This document shows positions 1-9,484 of a DNA stretch of 64,000 bases, one piece after another. The notes under the pieces were generated by a model that saw nothing but the letters and a program-made list of their open reading frames with translations, ran no database searches and had not been told where the DNA came from. A program made the position numbers and the translations under genes. The first letter of the stretch is position 1, and every line of letters begins with the position of its first letter. The stretch comes from Spirosoma foliorum (GTDB taxonomy: Bacteria; Bacteroidota; Bacteroidia; Cytophagales; Spirosomataceae), in NCBI RefSeq assembly GCF_014117325.1, contig NZ_CP059732.1, positions 8,445,501-8,509,500 of the forward strand, in the 5' to 3' direction.

Positions 1-1647
1 TTTCATGCCCAGTGTTGGGATGTAGTTGTAATCGACATCGTATCGGAGGGTTTTTACTAGTTGCGTTGAATTGGTTTCGGGATAAACCGTGAAGTTGTTG
101 TTATTACTTGGGCCAGCAGGCAGGTAACCGGATGTACTAACGTTCACGACGCGAGGGTCCTGCATGATCTGATTTCGGAAGACATCTTCCTTTTTGCCTA
201 GTAACCAGGTCTCGGGTAATACCAGCACCTGATCTTTGTCGTAGCCTAATTTCTTGTTCTGAATGTAGCTGAGTTGGCGATAGACTACCGTAGCGCCGAC
301 CATCAGTGAGATCGAAATGAAGAATTGAAAAACGACCAAACCGCTGCGTAACCCGATACTGTTTCGGCTCGATGTGAACTTACCTTTCAACACCGCAATC
401 GGCTTGAACGACGACAGGAAAAAGGCTGGATAGCTTCCGGCCAGAACACCTACCAGCAAGCCGAGTATCAGCAAACCTGGCAATAACCAGGCATTCGTTG
501 TGAAGTTTAACGTTAATTCCTTGCCTGCCAGTTGGTTGAAAAGCGGCAATGCCATATAAACCAAGCCAATGGCAAGGAGCAACGCAATCGCCGTCAACAG
601 GAGCGATTCAACCAGAAATTGATTGGCGAGTGCCATTTTAACCGAACCCAGCACTTTCCGAATCCCCACCTCTTTGGCCCGTTTAGAGGCCCCTGCTGTG
701 GACAGGTTCATGAAATTAATGCAGGCAATCAGCAGCATAAACAGAGCTACAGCGCCAAAAATATAAACATAGCGAATGTCGCTCCCCGCTTCCAGATTCA
801 TCGTCATCTTCGAACGAAGGTGGATGTCGGTCAGCGGTTCCAGAAACAGACCAATGTCATTGCCTTTTTGACGGAATTGGGCCAAGGTCATGCCCATCGC
901 CTGTTGTAACGGAGGGGCCATATATTTCTCCACCACCTGTGGCATTTTGGCTTCCAGCTGCCGGTAATCGTACCCCTTTGGCAAGACTAAGTAGGTATGG
1001 AATTCGGACGTCATCCAAGAATTCGAATTGGCATCCGGGTGACTGGCCATCGAGACAAACAGGTCGAAATGGAAGTGTGCGTTGGTGGGCACCTTGTCCA
1101 TGACACCGGTAATTTGATAGGTTGTGTTCCAGTCTTTGAGGGATACTACTTTGCCAATGGGGTTCTCGTTCCCGAAATACTTCTGAGCCATTGCCTGGGT
1201 AATAATTGCCGTATTGGGGCGAATCAGGGCAGTTTTGGCGTCGCCCTGAAGAAGAGGGAGTGTGAATACCTGGAAAAAATTAGAATCTACGTAGGCAATG
1301 GCGTTATCCTTGAAGGTTTTGTCGCCAACTGTAATGAGTGGCGCTCCACCTATACGTAATCGGGTGGATTCCAGTACTTCTGGATAATCGGCTTTGAGGG
1401 TTTTGGCAACGGGTGGCATTACGTGCGCTTCGTTCATCTGGCCACCCTGCATCGAGCCTTTGAAAATGACGCGTACAATTTGATCGGCCTTTTCGTTGAA
1501 ACGGTCGTAGCTGAGTTCATCAAGTATAAACAGGCTGATGAGCATACAGGTGGCTAATCCAAGTGCTAGTCCTGTAATGTTGATGGCTGAGAACGCCTTA
1601 TTGCGAACCAGATTCCGCCAGGCGATTTTGATATAGTTTTGCAGCAT
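1..1647 (-). CDS. FtsX/MacB-type ABC transporter permease, C-terminus beyond window edge
   Basis: The first 549 codons are open from an ATG at 1647 to the window edge, so the C-terminus is missing. The N-terminus (MLQNYIKIAWRNLVRNKAFS) has the family signature, followed by the first membrane helix and a periplasmic MacB_PCD-like region with the usual FGNENPIGK stretch. The first FtsX helix bundle, containing KRAKEVGIRKVLG, comes next. Such proteins are the membrane part of ABC systems of uncertain substrate, and known relatives move lipids, peptides or signals across the envelope rather than import nutrients. It is the most downstream of five paralogues in this window and has its own sigma-54-like promoter. 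Family assignment is secure; the substrate is unknown. Confidence 0.9.
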   Translation of the reverse strand, partial: MLQNYIKIAWRNLVRNKAFSAINITGLALGLATCMLISLFILDELSYDRFNEKADQIVRVIFKGSMQGGQMNEAHVMPPVAKTLKADYPEVLESTRLRIGGAPLITVGDKTFKDNAIAYVDSNFFQVFTLPLLQGDAKTALIRPNTAIITQAMAQKYFGNENPIGKVVSLKDWNTTYQITGVMDKVPTNAHFHFDLFVSMASHPDANSNSWMTSEFHTYLVLPKGYDYRQLEAKMPQVVEKYMAPPLQQAMGMTLAQFRQKGNDIGLFLEPLTDIHLRSKMTMNLEAGSDIRYVYIFGAVALFMLLIACINFMNLSTAGASKRAKEVGIRKVLGSVKMALANQFLVESLLLTAIALLLAIGLVYMALPLFNQLAGKELTLNFTTNAWLLPGLLILGLLVGVLAGSYPAFFLSSFKPIAVLKGKFTSSRNSIGLRSGLVVFQFFISISLMVGATVVYRQLSYIQNKKLGYDKDQVLVLPETWLLGKKEDVFRNQIMQDPRVVNVSTSGYLPAGPSNNNNFTVYPETNSTQLVKTLRYDVDYNYIPTLGMK

Positions 1648-1683
1648 GGGTACTCGATGTTTTACAAGCTAAGCTAAGAGCCT

Positions 1684-1800
1684 GTAAATACAGTACCAAA
1701 TGACGTACCATGATTTCAAGTGACTGAATACTAATGATTTATGATTTTTGGGTGACGAAATTGTGTCCGCAAACGGACGTCGGTCGGACAGTGCCGGACA
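1684..1800 (-). promoter_or_regulatory. Putative sigma-54 promoter with upstream palindromic enhancer
   Basis: On the minus strand TGGTAC-N5-TTAC lies at 1698-1684. It matches the -24/-12 consensus TGGCAC-N5-TTGC at most positions and ends 37 nt before the ATG at 1647. About 80 bp further upstream is the perfect palindrome GTCCGCAAACGGAC (1765-1778), followed by two CGGACA words (1785-1790 and 1795-1800). The same arrangement recurs before the permease starting at 6806. The sequence match is seen directly; sigma-54 use and an activator site are inference from the layout. Confidence 0.55.
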
Positions 1801-1804
1801 ATCC

Positions 1805-1914
1805 GAACCGGGATTTTTATGATTTTACTGACCAACTATGATTTCGTCATATTCCTCGGCAAAGCCGAATAACAAAATCACAGTCGGTCAGTAAAATCAC
1901 AAAAATCCTGGTTC
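1805..1914. repeat. Long inverted repeat, GAACCGGGATT family, copy 1
   Basis: The arms at 1805-1833 and 1886-1914 are near-perfect inverted copies of 29 nt, beginning GAACCGGGATTTTTATGATT. They enclose about 52 nt. The element starts three bases after the stop codon of the permease ending at 1918 and lies upstream of the putative enhancer of the next gene. It could act as a terminator between transcription units or be a dispersed non-coding repeat. A second copy lies at 6951-7075 in the equivalent position. Confidence 0.8.
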
Positions 1915-1917
1915 AGA

Positions 1918-4296
1918 TTACTCCGACCGTAAACTTTCTGTCGGATTATCAAGGGCGGCCCGATAAGTACGTATGCCGATGGTTAGACCGCCCAGCAAAA
2001 GTAAACTGCCAAAGCAAAGGGCGAAGGTTTCGAATCCGAGGGGGACGTGGTAAGCGAAGTTGCTCAGGAACGCATAGCCTGCCAGATAGCCAATCGGCAG
2101 GGCAATCGCAGCCGCAATGAGTAGCAATCGCACAAAATCTCGTGATAACAACCAGACTATCTGACTCACCTGAGCACCCATTACTTTGCGTACGCCTACT
2201 TCCTTCACACGGGTTTGGGTGTTGTAGGTGACCATACCCAACAGGCCCAAACAGGCAATGGAAAAGGATAAAAAGAGGAGTAACGTCATGAAATCTCTGT
2301 CTTCTGGATGCGTATGGCGCTGCTCTAGAAAATCCGAATACCATTGTCCCGCAAACGGTTCATACGGACTAAGCCGCTTCCAGATACGTTTGGTGTCGGC
2401 CAGAACGGCGTCTTCGGCACCAGCCGCTACACTAACGGTCAGGTAGCGAAATTGGCCTGGGTTGTTCTGAATAATTAGTGGTTTGATTGACCAGGCAAAC
2501 GACGTATAGCGGAAATCCTTCAATACACCGGCAATCTGGACCTCAGCACTATCATTGAGCCACAACGATTGACCAACTGCTTCCTGAGAATTGCCCAGCC
2601 GGAAGGTTTTAACCGCTTCTTCGTTGATCAGCACCAGGCGCGAACCACCCGATGCTACCGAATCGGCCGTGGCTGGGGGGAGGTTCTGACCGGCCAGCAA
2701 TGTCAAATCCATTGTAGCGATAAATTGAGGATCGGTTGCCCAAACAAAAGCCATTGACGAATCCAACGCATTGCGCTTCTGCTTTACGAAATGACCATAG
2801 CCAAACGAACCAAATAATTCCGACGTACCCGACACATGTTCAACACCCGCCAACCGGTTTACTTCATTAGCTAGTCGTTGGGCTGGAATCGTGTTGAGTG
2901 GAATGGTTAATACTCGGTCGCGCCGGAATCCGTAATCGGCTGTTGCCATGTAGTTCATCTGTCGAGTCATGGATAGCAGGCCAATCATGGCAATCATGGA
3001 GATGGCAAACTGAGCCACAATCAGCGATTTGCGAAGTGAAATCCCCCGGATAATCCGTAAGCCTGTCTGACTGCGCAAAACCTGCGAAGGCTGAAAACCT
3101 GACAGAACTCGGGCTGGCGCAATGCCCGCCAACAAACCGGCCACTACGCTGAAGACCACACAAATCGCCGTGAGTTGCCAGTTCCATTCTACGCCATTAA
3201 TAAGCCATTTCTGTACAAAAGGCATGGGTTTAATAAACTCGAGCATGACATTGGCAAGCCCCAGCGACAACAGCGATAGAATAACCGACTCCGCCATAAA
3301 CTGCCCAACCAGTTGCCAGCGAACAGCCCCGGCCACTTTCCGGATCCCCACCTCGCGGGCGCGACTCAGCGATCGGGCCAGCGTTAGGTTAATGTAATTG
3401 AAGACCGCTAATAACAGGGTCAGCAAGCCAACGCTGGCTTCTAACAAAAGGCCACCGATCTGAGGCTCATGAGTAATGTGCATAAGCTCCTGACGGGCGG
3501 GGGACAGTTTCGTAAACGGCTGAACACGTAGACTATACCCCTTTTCGTCCTTGAAATGCAATGTATGCGTTGCCCGATGAACAACTGATGGCAAAACTTT
3601 TTCCAGCGCATCGGCAGGAGTTCCTGGTTTGAGCAAGACGTAAGTGAGGCCGGTCCGATAGTTTCGCCAATCGGCAAAAGAAGCGCGCTGTTGCGGAGTC
3701 CAGGCTGTTTGCAGCGAGATCAGCATATCGAACACCAGGTGCGACTTAGCGGGCATATCAGCCAACACACCTGTGACCGTGATTGGGCCTAAATCGGTGT
3801 TTTGTAAAACCCGTCCAACCGGATTCGCCGTACCAAAAAACTTTTCGGCAGTTTCGCGAGTCAGGACAACCGTATTCGGTTCCGTAGCGGGCTGACCTTT
3901 GGCGAGCTTATAGCCGAAAATGCGAAAGAAACTCGGGTCGACCGCGTATGACATGGTCATGAACCGCTTCTGGTTGCTCGAAAACTCGGCATAGGTTTTA
4001 CTCACACGAGTGGCTTCTTCCACAAACGGGTACTCTCGCTTCAGCACCTCGGCCAGCGGCATGGGCGATGTGGCGAACGGAGTTACATCGTTATCTTTCC
4101 CAACTACATCCGTAAGAATCCGGTACGTTCGGTCGCGATTGGGGTGGAAATTGTCGTAATCGAACGACCCCTTAATATGTGCAATGGCCAGAAAGCAAAC
4201 GACTAAGCCGGAAGCAAGGCCAAAGACATTGATGACCGAAAAAAGCTTATGTTTCCAGAGATTCCGCCAGGCGATTTTAATGTAGTTAGTTAGCAT
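1918..4296 (-). CDS. FtsX/MacB-type ABC transporter permease (paralogue 2)
   Basis: A 792-residue inner-membrane protein with the full family plan: an N-terminal MLTNYIKIAWRNLWKHK motif, helix 1 at about residues 20-40, a periplasmic MacB_PCD region with FFGTANPVGR, and a first FtsX bundle carrying SRAREVGIRKVAG. A second periplasmic domain follows, then a second FtsX bundle carrying TRVKEVGVRKVMG, ending NPTESLRSE. It should work as the permease half of an ABC exporter or mechanotransmission complex, but no ATPase is encoded nearby. It lies 104 bp downstream of the 4401-6806 paralogue across a hairpin element and has no recognisable promoter of its own, so co-transcription with that gene is likely. 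The substrate cannot be inferred. Confidence 0.92.
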   Translation of the reverse strand: MLTNYIKIAWRNLWKHKLFSVINVFGLASGLVVCFLAIAHIKGSFDYDNFHPNRDRTYRILTDVVGKDNDVTPFATSPMPLAEVLKREYPFVEEATRVSKTYAEFSSNQKRFMTMSYAVDPSFFRIFGYKLAKGQPATEPNTVVLTRETAEKFFGTANPVGRVLQNTDLGPITVTGVLADMPAKSHLVFDMLISLQTAWTPQQRASFADWRNYRTGLTYVLLKPGTPADALEKVLPSVVHRATHTLHFKDEKGYSLRVQPFTKLSPARQELMHITHEPQIGGLLLEASVGLLTLLLAVFNYINLTLARSLSRAREVGIRKVAGAVRWQLVGQFMAESVILSLLSLGLANVMLEFIKPMPFVQKWLINGVEWNWQLTAICVVFSVVAGLLAGIAPARVLSGFQPSQVLRSQTGLRIIRGISLRKSLIVAQFAISMIAMIGLLSMTRQMNYMATADYGFRRDRVLTIPLNTIPAQRLANEVNRLAGVEHVSGTSELFGSFGYGHFVKQKRNALDSSMAFVWATDPQFIATMDLTLLAGQNLPPATADSVASGGSRLVLINEEAVKTFRLGNSQEAVGQSLWLNDSAEVQIAGVLKDFRYTSFAWSIKPLIIQNNPGQFRYLTVSVAAGAEDAVLADTKRIWKRLSPYEPFAGQWYSDFLEQRHTHPEDRDFMTLLLFLSFSIACLGLLGMVTYNTQTRVKEVGVRKVMGAQVSQIVWLLSRDFVRLLLIAAAIALPIGYLAGYAFLSNFAYHVPLGFETFALCFGSLLLLGGLTIGIRTYRAALDNPTESLRSE

Positions 4297-4303
4297 GATT
4301 TTG

Positions 4304-4400
4304 TGTAGAGACGCATCTTTGCGTCTTCTATCCCGGATGGTTTTCTGTATCTGGATACTAATTGCTGACGCGATAGGAGACGCAAAGATGCGTCTCTACA
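4304..4400. repeat. Nested hairpin element, GAGACGCA family, copy 1
   Basis: Perfect 23-nt inverted arms lie at 4304-4326 and 4378-4400. Each arm is itself a near palindrome (GAGACGCA...TGCGTCT). The centre contains CCGGATGGTTTTCTG and TGCTGACGCG, words shared with the copies at 9485-9581 and 12101-12209. The element fills nearly the whole gap between two permease genes. The conserved centre as well as the arms suggests a small non-autonomous mobile or REP-like element rather than a chance terminator. Confidence 0.85.
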
Positions 4401-6806
4401 TTATTCACTTCGTAAACTCTTCACCGGATTTGTTAAAGCAGCTTTCACGCTTTGGAAACTCACGGTTAGTAGCGCAATCAATACGGTCAGGCCGCCAGCC
4501 AGTAGGAAAACCCACCAGTGAATGTCGGTGCGATAGGCGAAATCGGCCAGCCAGGTGTGCATGGCGTACCAGGCGACGGGCGAGGCAATGATCAGCGCGA
4601 CGACCACTAATTTCATAAAGTCTTTGGAGAACATGGCCACCAGACTCACCTCCGATGCTCCCAGAACTTTCCGAATACCAATTTCCTTGGTGCGTTGCTC
4701 GGCCATAAACATCGACAAACCAAATAAACCCAGGCAGGAAATCAGAATGGCAACGCCGGCAAAAATGCTAAACAGCGTTTGCTGCGTTTGCTCGCGGTTG
4801 TAAAGCCGGTCAAAGCGTTCGTCCAGGAATTGATAGTCGAACGGACGTTCTGGGAAGAACCGCTTCCAGACCGTTTCGACCTGTTGCAATGCCGCTGGGA
4901 TATTCCCTTTAAGTGGAACAGATACCCATCTGAAATTTTGGGTGCCCATGATCATCGCCATAGCGGCCATTTGCTGGTGTAGCGATTCGAAGTGAAAATC
5001 TTTCGTTACACCGATAATCTGACCTTTGGCTCGACCGTACTGAAAAGGCTTTCCGATGGCTTGTTCGGGCGTCCAGCCCAACTCGCGCACGGCTGTTTCG
5101 TTTAGGACAATCATGGAGGTATCCGTCGAGTGAGAGCGGTCGAAGTTGCGACCAGCCGCCATCGGAATTTGATAAGCCGAAATAAAATCGTAGTCCACCC
5201 GCAACGACCGCAGATTTACTTTGACCGGCGCCATTGTATCGCCTTTGGGTGCCATAGCATTGTCGGAATCTAACAACCGACCCGATGGTATTCTGGACGA
5301 ACGAGCCATTCCGTTGACAGCCCCTGTTTGGATAAGCTGCTGTTTCAGTGTCTCGTAATTCGTAGTTGAATCACCCACATCGGGTAACAGTAGGACTTGA
5401 TCTTTGGCATAGCCTAATCGATAATCCTGAATGTACTTCATTTGATTATACACTACCGCTGTACTGATAATCAGTGTAATGGCAATGGCGAACTGCGTAA
5501 TTACTAATGCCTGCCGTAGTTTGCCGGTTCGCATAGTGGAGGCAATCTGACCTTTCAAAACACCCAGTGGCCGAAAAGAAGTCAGGAAGAAAGCCGGATA
5601 GCTCCCCGCAACCAGACCTGTCAATAATGTAATGCCGATTAGAATACTGAGGAAAACAGGATCGACCAGTTGCTGAAACGCGAGTTGTTTTTTTGTGAAG
5701 TCGTTCAGAGCAGGTAAAGCGAGAACGACTAAGAAAATGGCGATGCCCAGCGCGAGCGTTACCAGAACAATGGATTCGCTTAAAAACTGCCCAATGAGCT
5801 GGGCGCGCAAAGCCCCTACAACCTTGCGCATCCCAACCTCTTTGGCTCGCCCTGCCGAACGAGCTGTTGCCAGATTCATGTAGTTGATGCAGGCGATCAA
5901 CAGAATGAATAATCCAATAGCCGAAAACAAATAGATATAACTGATATCACCCGTCGGCTCAATCTCTGAATCCGTATGCGAATACAGGTGAATGTCCGTG
6001 AGTTTTTGCAGATTCAGTACCGACCAGGTCGATGCTTTACGCCCCTCGCCTGATGGTACATGCGTATCCTGAAAAGCCGGGAAAGCCGCTTCCATTCGGT
6101 TGGGGTTGGCACCAGGCTTCAACAGTACATAGGTATTAAAAGAGTTGTTGCCCCAGTTCGTGCGTAATCCTTCGGCTCCATAAACACGGTTGTCGTTAAA
6201 CGTGGAAAACGACATCAGGAATTTGGGGTGGAAGTGCGACTGAGCAGGTAATGGCTCATAAACACCCGTAACGGTCAGGTCGAATTGGTTGTTCAATCGA
6301 ACGGTTTTCCCGATTGGGTTTTCGTTTCCGAAATACTTCTCGGCCATTGGCCGGGAGAACATAATCGAAAACGGATTGACCAGCGCCTGATCTGGATTGC
6401 CACTCAGTAGTTTAAAATCAAATACCTTAAACAGGTTGGCTTCGGCAAAAAACATATCATCCTCGTTGAACGAGTGTTCGCCGTATTTCACCAGTCCACC
6501 GTTGTCGATGGTTCGTACAACCTGCTCGGCTTCCGGAAAATCCTGTTTAATCAGCGGCCCGAATGGAGGGGCTGCCTGCGCTAATTTCAGAGAAGGTACG
6601 CCGTCTGAAGAAAGAAAGGTTCGCGCAACGCGGTAGATACGATCCGCATTCGTATTGTAGCGGTCGTAACTGAGTTCGTCCTTAACGTAGAGCGCGATTA
6701 GCAGAAAACAGGCTAACCCTACGGCCACTCCCGTAATGTTGATAAAACTGAATGTCTTGTGTTTTCGCAAATTGCGAAAAGCGATCAGCAGATAATTGCG
6801 TAGCAT
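4401..6806 (-). CDS. FtsX/MacB-type ABC transporter permease (paralogue 3)
   Basis: An 801-residue permease with two MacB_PCD/FtsX modules. It has the N-terminal MLRNYLLIAFRNLRKHKTFS signature, the KDELSYDRYN segment after helix 1, FGNENPIGKTVRL in the first periplasmic domain, GRAKEVGMRKVVG in the first bundle, EQRTKEIGIRKVLG in the second, and the C-terminal NPVKSLRSE. The length is normal for the family. The ATG at 6806 is supported by the sigma-54-like element ending 35 nt upstream and by alignment of the N-terminus with its paralogues. It probably heads a two-gene unit with the permease at 1918-4296. Its partner ATPase and cargo are unknown. Confidence 0.93.
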   Translation of the reverse strand: MLRNYLLIAFRNLRKHKTFSFINITGVAVGLACFLLIALYVKDELSYDRYNTNADRIYRVARTFLSSDGVPSLKLAQAAPPFGPLIKQDFPEAEQVVRTIDNGGLVKYGEHSFNEDDMFFAEANLFKVFDFKLLSGNPDQALVNPFSIMFSRPMAEKYFGNENPIGKTVRLNNQFDLTVTGVYEPLPAQSHFHPKFLMSFSTFNDNRVYGAEGLRTNWGNNSFNTYVLLKPGANPNRMEAAFPAFQDTHVPSGEGRKASTWSVLNLQKLTDIHLYSHTDSEIEPTGDISYIYLFSAIGLFILLIACINYMNLATARSAGRAKEVGMRKVVGALRAQLIGQFLSESIVLVTLALGIAIFLVVLALPALNDFTKKQLAFQQLVDPVFLSILIGITLLTGLVAGSYPAFFLTSFRPLGVLKGQIASTMRTGKLRQALVITQFAIAITLIISTAVVYNQMKYIQDYRLGYAKDQVLLLPDVGDSTTNYETLKQQLIQTGAVNGMARSSRIPSGRLLDSDNAMAPKGDTMAPVKVNLRSLRVDYDFISAYQIPMAAGRNFDRSHSTDTSMIVLNETAVRELGWTPEQAIGKPFQYGRAKGQIIGVTKDFHFESLHQQMAAMAMIMGTQNFRWVSVPLKGNIPAALQQVETVWKRFFPERPFDYQFLDERFDRLYNREQTQQTLFSIFAGVAILISCLGLFGLSMFMAEQRTKEIGIRKVLGASEVSLVAMFSKDFMKLVVVALIIASPVAWYAMHTWLADFAYRTDIHWWVFLLAGGLTVLIALLTVSFQSVKAALTNPVKSLRSE

Positions 6807-6840
6807 AATCAGTACAGCATTTGACGTCGGAATAGACTGC

Positions 6841-6946
6841 CCAAATGCTGTACCAGAAATTTAAGTGATTGATTATCAGGGCGAAAATTTGCCGTTGCTA
6901 AGAGCGTTGTCCGCAAACGGACGGTTTCCGTACAGTTGCGGACAAT
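6841..6946 (-). promoter_or_regulatory. Putative sigma-54 promoter with upstream palindromic enhancer, second copy
   Basis: TGGTAC-N5-TTGG lies on the minus strand at 6855-6841, ending 35 nt before the ATG at 6806. The palindrome GTCCGCAAACGGAC (6909-6922) is identical to the one before the permease starting at 1647. It is followed at identical spacing by a second half ending CGGACAAT (6939-6946). Repetition of the whole arrangement at two paralogous genes, with constant distances, is the main support. Sigma-54 dependence is inferred. Confidence 0.6.
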
Positions 6947-6950
6947 GTCT

Positions 6951-7075
6951 GAACCGGGATTTATTTGATTTAACTGACTGACTGTGATTTTGTGAATTGT
7001 TCTGATTAAGCTTTCAGAGAAAGCCGAATTATTTAAAATCATAGCCAGTCAGTTAAATCATAAAAATCCCGGTTC
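6951..7075. repeat. Long inverted repeat, GAACCGGGATT family, copy 2
   Basis: The left arm begins at 6951 (GAACCGGGATTTATTTGATT) and pairs with the right arm at 7046-7075. The interior also contains partly complementary A/T-rich segments. It directly abuts the stop codon of the permease ending at 7076 and precedes the enhancer of the next gene, the same position as copy 1. It is probably a transcript end or a dispersed repeat. Confidence 0.8.
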
Positions 7076-9478
7076 TCACTCATTCCGCAAACTCTTCACC
7101 GGGTTCATCAAGGCAGCCTTCACGCTCTGGAAACTGACCGTCAACAAGGCTATGCCGATAGCGAACAGTCCAGCCAGCACGAACATCCACCACACAATGT
7201 CGATCTTGTAGGCAAAACCCGCCAACCAGGTCGTCATGGCCCACCAGGCGAGGGGAGAAGCCAGCGTGATGGCCAGCATGACCAACTTTAGAAAATCTTT
7301 CGAGAGAAGCCCAACGATGCTGGCGACTGAAGCGCCCAGCACTTTTCGTATGCCGATCTCTTTCGTTCGCTGTCCAACCGTAAACGCTACGAGGCCATAA
7401 AGACCAAGCCCGCAAATGACCATTGCCATTAGAGCGAACACGTTGACGAGTTGCGAAATGGTGGTTTCTGTTTCGTAAAACTTCGCGAGTTGATCGTTCA
7501 GGAATTCATATTCGAACACATCGTTTGGGTATAATCGCTGCCAGACGCTCCGGATATGGGCCAGCGTTTGTGTGGACGATGCGCCTGTAATTCGGATGCC
7601 CACCTGCCGATACATGTTGGGGAACGAAGCAATAAAACAAGGCCCGATAACTTCGTGCAACGATCGCTGGTGGAAATCCTTCACGACGCCCACGATGGGC
7701 AGAGGCACCGACGACAGGTAGTACTCCATCCGCTTACCAAGAATATCCTGTGGATTGCGAAAGCCAAGTTTATGGAGTAACGTTTCGTTAATCACATACT
7801 CCCGAATCGAATCGCCTTCAACGATGTTTCGACCTGCTACTAATTGTAAGTTGTAGGTTTTTAAGTAGTCGGCGTCGGCGAGCCGCTCGCGGACGGGGAA
7901 GGGAAGCCAGTCGTTTTTAGAACCAAATTTGAACGAACCGCCGTTCATGACCTTGGCGGATGGCGGGCGGTATTGTAAGGTTACCGCCTTGATGTCGGGA
8001 TACTGGCTTAATTCGGTTTTAAACGCCTGCCAGGATTGCTTCTCGGAATAGGGAAGGTTAACAATCAATACATTATCCTGCTGAAACCCCAGATCGGTTT
8101 TATGAATAAACTGCATTTGCCGCATGACAACCAGCGCTCCAACGAGCAGTGCCTGGCAAACGATAAACTGCAAAACGACTAGTCCTTGCCGCAATGAATA
8201 ACCACCCACCGACGTGGCCGTGAGTTTTCCCCGCAAACTGGCCCAAGGGCTGAATCCTGACAACACAAAAGCCGGATAGCCACCTGCCAGCAAAATGACG
8301 ATGCCCATTAATAGCCCGATGAACAACAGCATTGGGCCATCGGGCGTGAATGTAAGTTGAATATGGACCCAGTTATTAAACAAGGGTAGGCTTACAAATG
8401 CCACCAGCATAGAAAATAAGGTAGCCATTACCACAATCAGACTGGTTTCAAGCAGAAATTGCCAGGCGAGTTGTGTACGAGAGCTCCCCAGCGTTTTACG
8501 AACGCCCACTTCTTTACTCCGTCGAAAGGCCTGCGCCGTAGCCAGATTGACGAAGTTGATACAGGCCGTCAAGATCAGGAACAAGCCAATTAACCCCAGC
8601 GACCACAGCAACGATTTCCGAATAACACCACCCACTCGATCCACATCAAAATGGACGTCGGCCAGAGGTTGGGTATGGAAATGAAAGACATTCGCGACAT
8701 CGCCAAAGTGTTTTTTCGAGAGAGCCGGGAAGGTGGCGTCAAGTTGTTGAGCAGTGGTCGGTGAGTTGTCTTTGAGCGTACAATACAGTCGATAATTGCT
8801 GTTCAATTGCCCCCATTCATTGACATTAAACTCCGGGTCGAGTTGCCGAATGGTGGGCATGGAAATAAACAACCCTATGTTTGTATCGGTCGGTTTCGTC
8901 GGGTCGGCAATTAGGCCCGTTATGGTCGCATTGACTTTGTGTTCCAACTCAATGACTCGGCCTATGGGGTTGCTGGCACCAAAATACCGCTTGGCCCACG
9001 ACTCGGTTATGACAACGGTGTTGGGTGCCTGGAGCGCCGTTTTCGGATTGCCACTTAGCCATTGATAGTCGAAAATCTGGAAGAACTCCCCTTCAACAAG
9101 AGCCGTCTCGTCGTGTTCCAGAAAGCGTACAGGAGCAGCCTGTCCGGGTTGAGGCACACTAACGGTCAGCGACCGATTGACATTTAAAAAAGCCGCTTGC
9201 TCAACCTGTGGGTAGTCGGTTCGCAGGGTTTTGGCCATTGGTAAGGGGGCTTCGGGATACTGTTCAACGGAGCCATCATCAAGGTGTAAATCGACCACAA
9301 TCCGGTAAATACGGTCGAATTTAGTGTGGTACCGATCGGTGCTGAGGTGATGCCGGATAAACAGAAAAATGAGCAATCCGCCCGCCATGCCAATGGTTAG
9401 GCCAATTACGTTTAAAGCCGTATATCCACGTTGTGAACGCAGGTTCCGGAGGGCTATTTTAAGGTATGAGCGTAGCAT
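7076..9478 (-). CDS. FtsX/MacB-type ABC transporter permease (paralogue 4)
   Basis: An 800-residue permease from the ATG at 9478 (MLRSYLKIALRNLRSQRGYT). The open frame continues upstream to 9592, but those 38 extra codons are translated from the GAGACGCA hairpin repeat, and all paralogues start at this motif, so 9478 is chosen. It has two periplasmic MacB_PCD-like domains, FRRSKEVGVRKTLG in the first FtsX bundle, GQRTKEIGIRKVLG in the second, and ends NPVKSLRNE. It follows the 9585-12011 gene by 106 bp and shows no promoter of its own, so the two probably form a pair. Cargo unknown. Confidence 0.92.
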   Translation of the reverse strand: MLRSYLKIALRNLRSQRGYTALNVIGLTIGMAGGLLIFLFIRHHLSTDRYHTKFDRIYRIVVDLHLDDGSVEQYPEAPLPMAKTLRTDYPQVEQAAFLNVNRSLTVSVPQPGQAAPVRFLEHDETALVEGEFFQIFDYQWLSGNPKTALQAPNTVVITESWAKRYFGASNPIGRVIELEHKVNATITGLIADPTKPTDTNIGLFISMPTIRQLDPEFNVNEWGQLNSNYRLYCTLKDNSPTTAQQLDATFPALSKKHFGDVANVFHFHTQPLADVHFDVDRVGGVIRKSLLWSLGLIGLFLILTACINFVNLATAQAFRRSKEVGVRKTLGSSRTQLAWQFLLETSLIVVMATLFSMLVAFVSLPLFNNWVHIQLTFTPDGPMLLFIGLLMGIVILLAGGYPAFVLSGFSPWASLRGKLTATSVGGYSLRQGLVVLQFIVCQALLVGALVVMRQMQFIHKTDLGFQQDNVLIVNLPYSEKQSWQAFKTELSQYPDIKAVTLQYRPPSAKVMNGGSFKFGSKNDWLPFPVRERLADADYLKTYNLQLVAGRNIVEGDSIREYVINETLLHKLGFRNPQDILGKRMEYYLSSVPLPIVGVVKDFHQRSLHEVIGPCFIASFPNMYRQVGIRITGASSTQTLAHIRSVWQRLYPNDVFEYEFLNDQLAKFYETETTISQLVNVFALMAMVICGLGLYGLVAFTVGQRTKEIGIRKVLGASVASIVGLLSKDFLKLVMLAITLASPLAWWAMTTWLAGFAYKIDIVWWMFVLAGLFAIGIALLTVSFQSVKAALMNPVKSLRNE

Positions 9479-9484
9479 GATTTT

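Noticed and set aside
532..1359. Two plus-strand frames of 120-125 codons opposite the partial permease
   Set aside because: The minus-strand frame is open from 1647 to the edge and encodes conserved permease motifs, so these are shadows.
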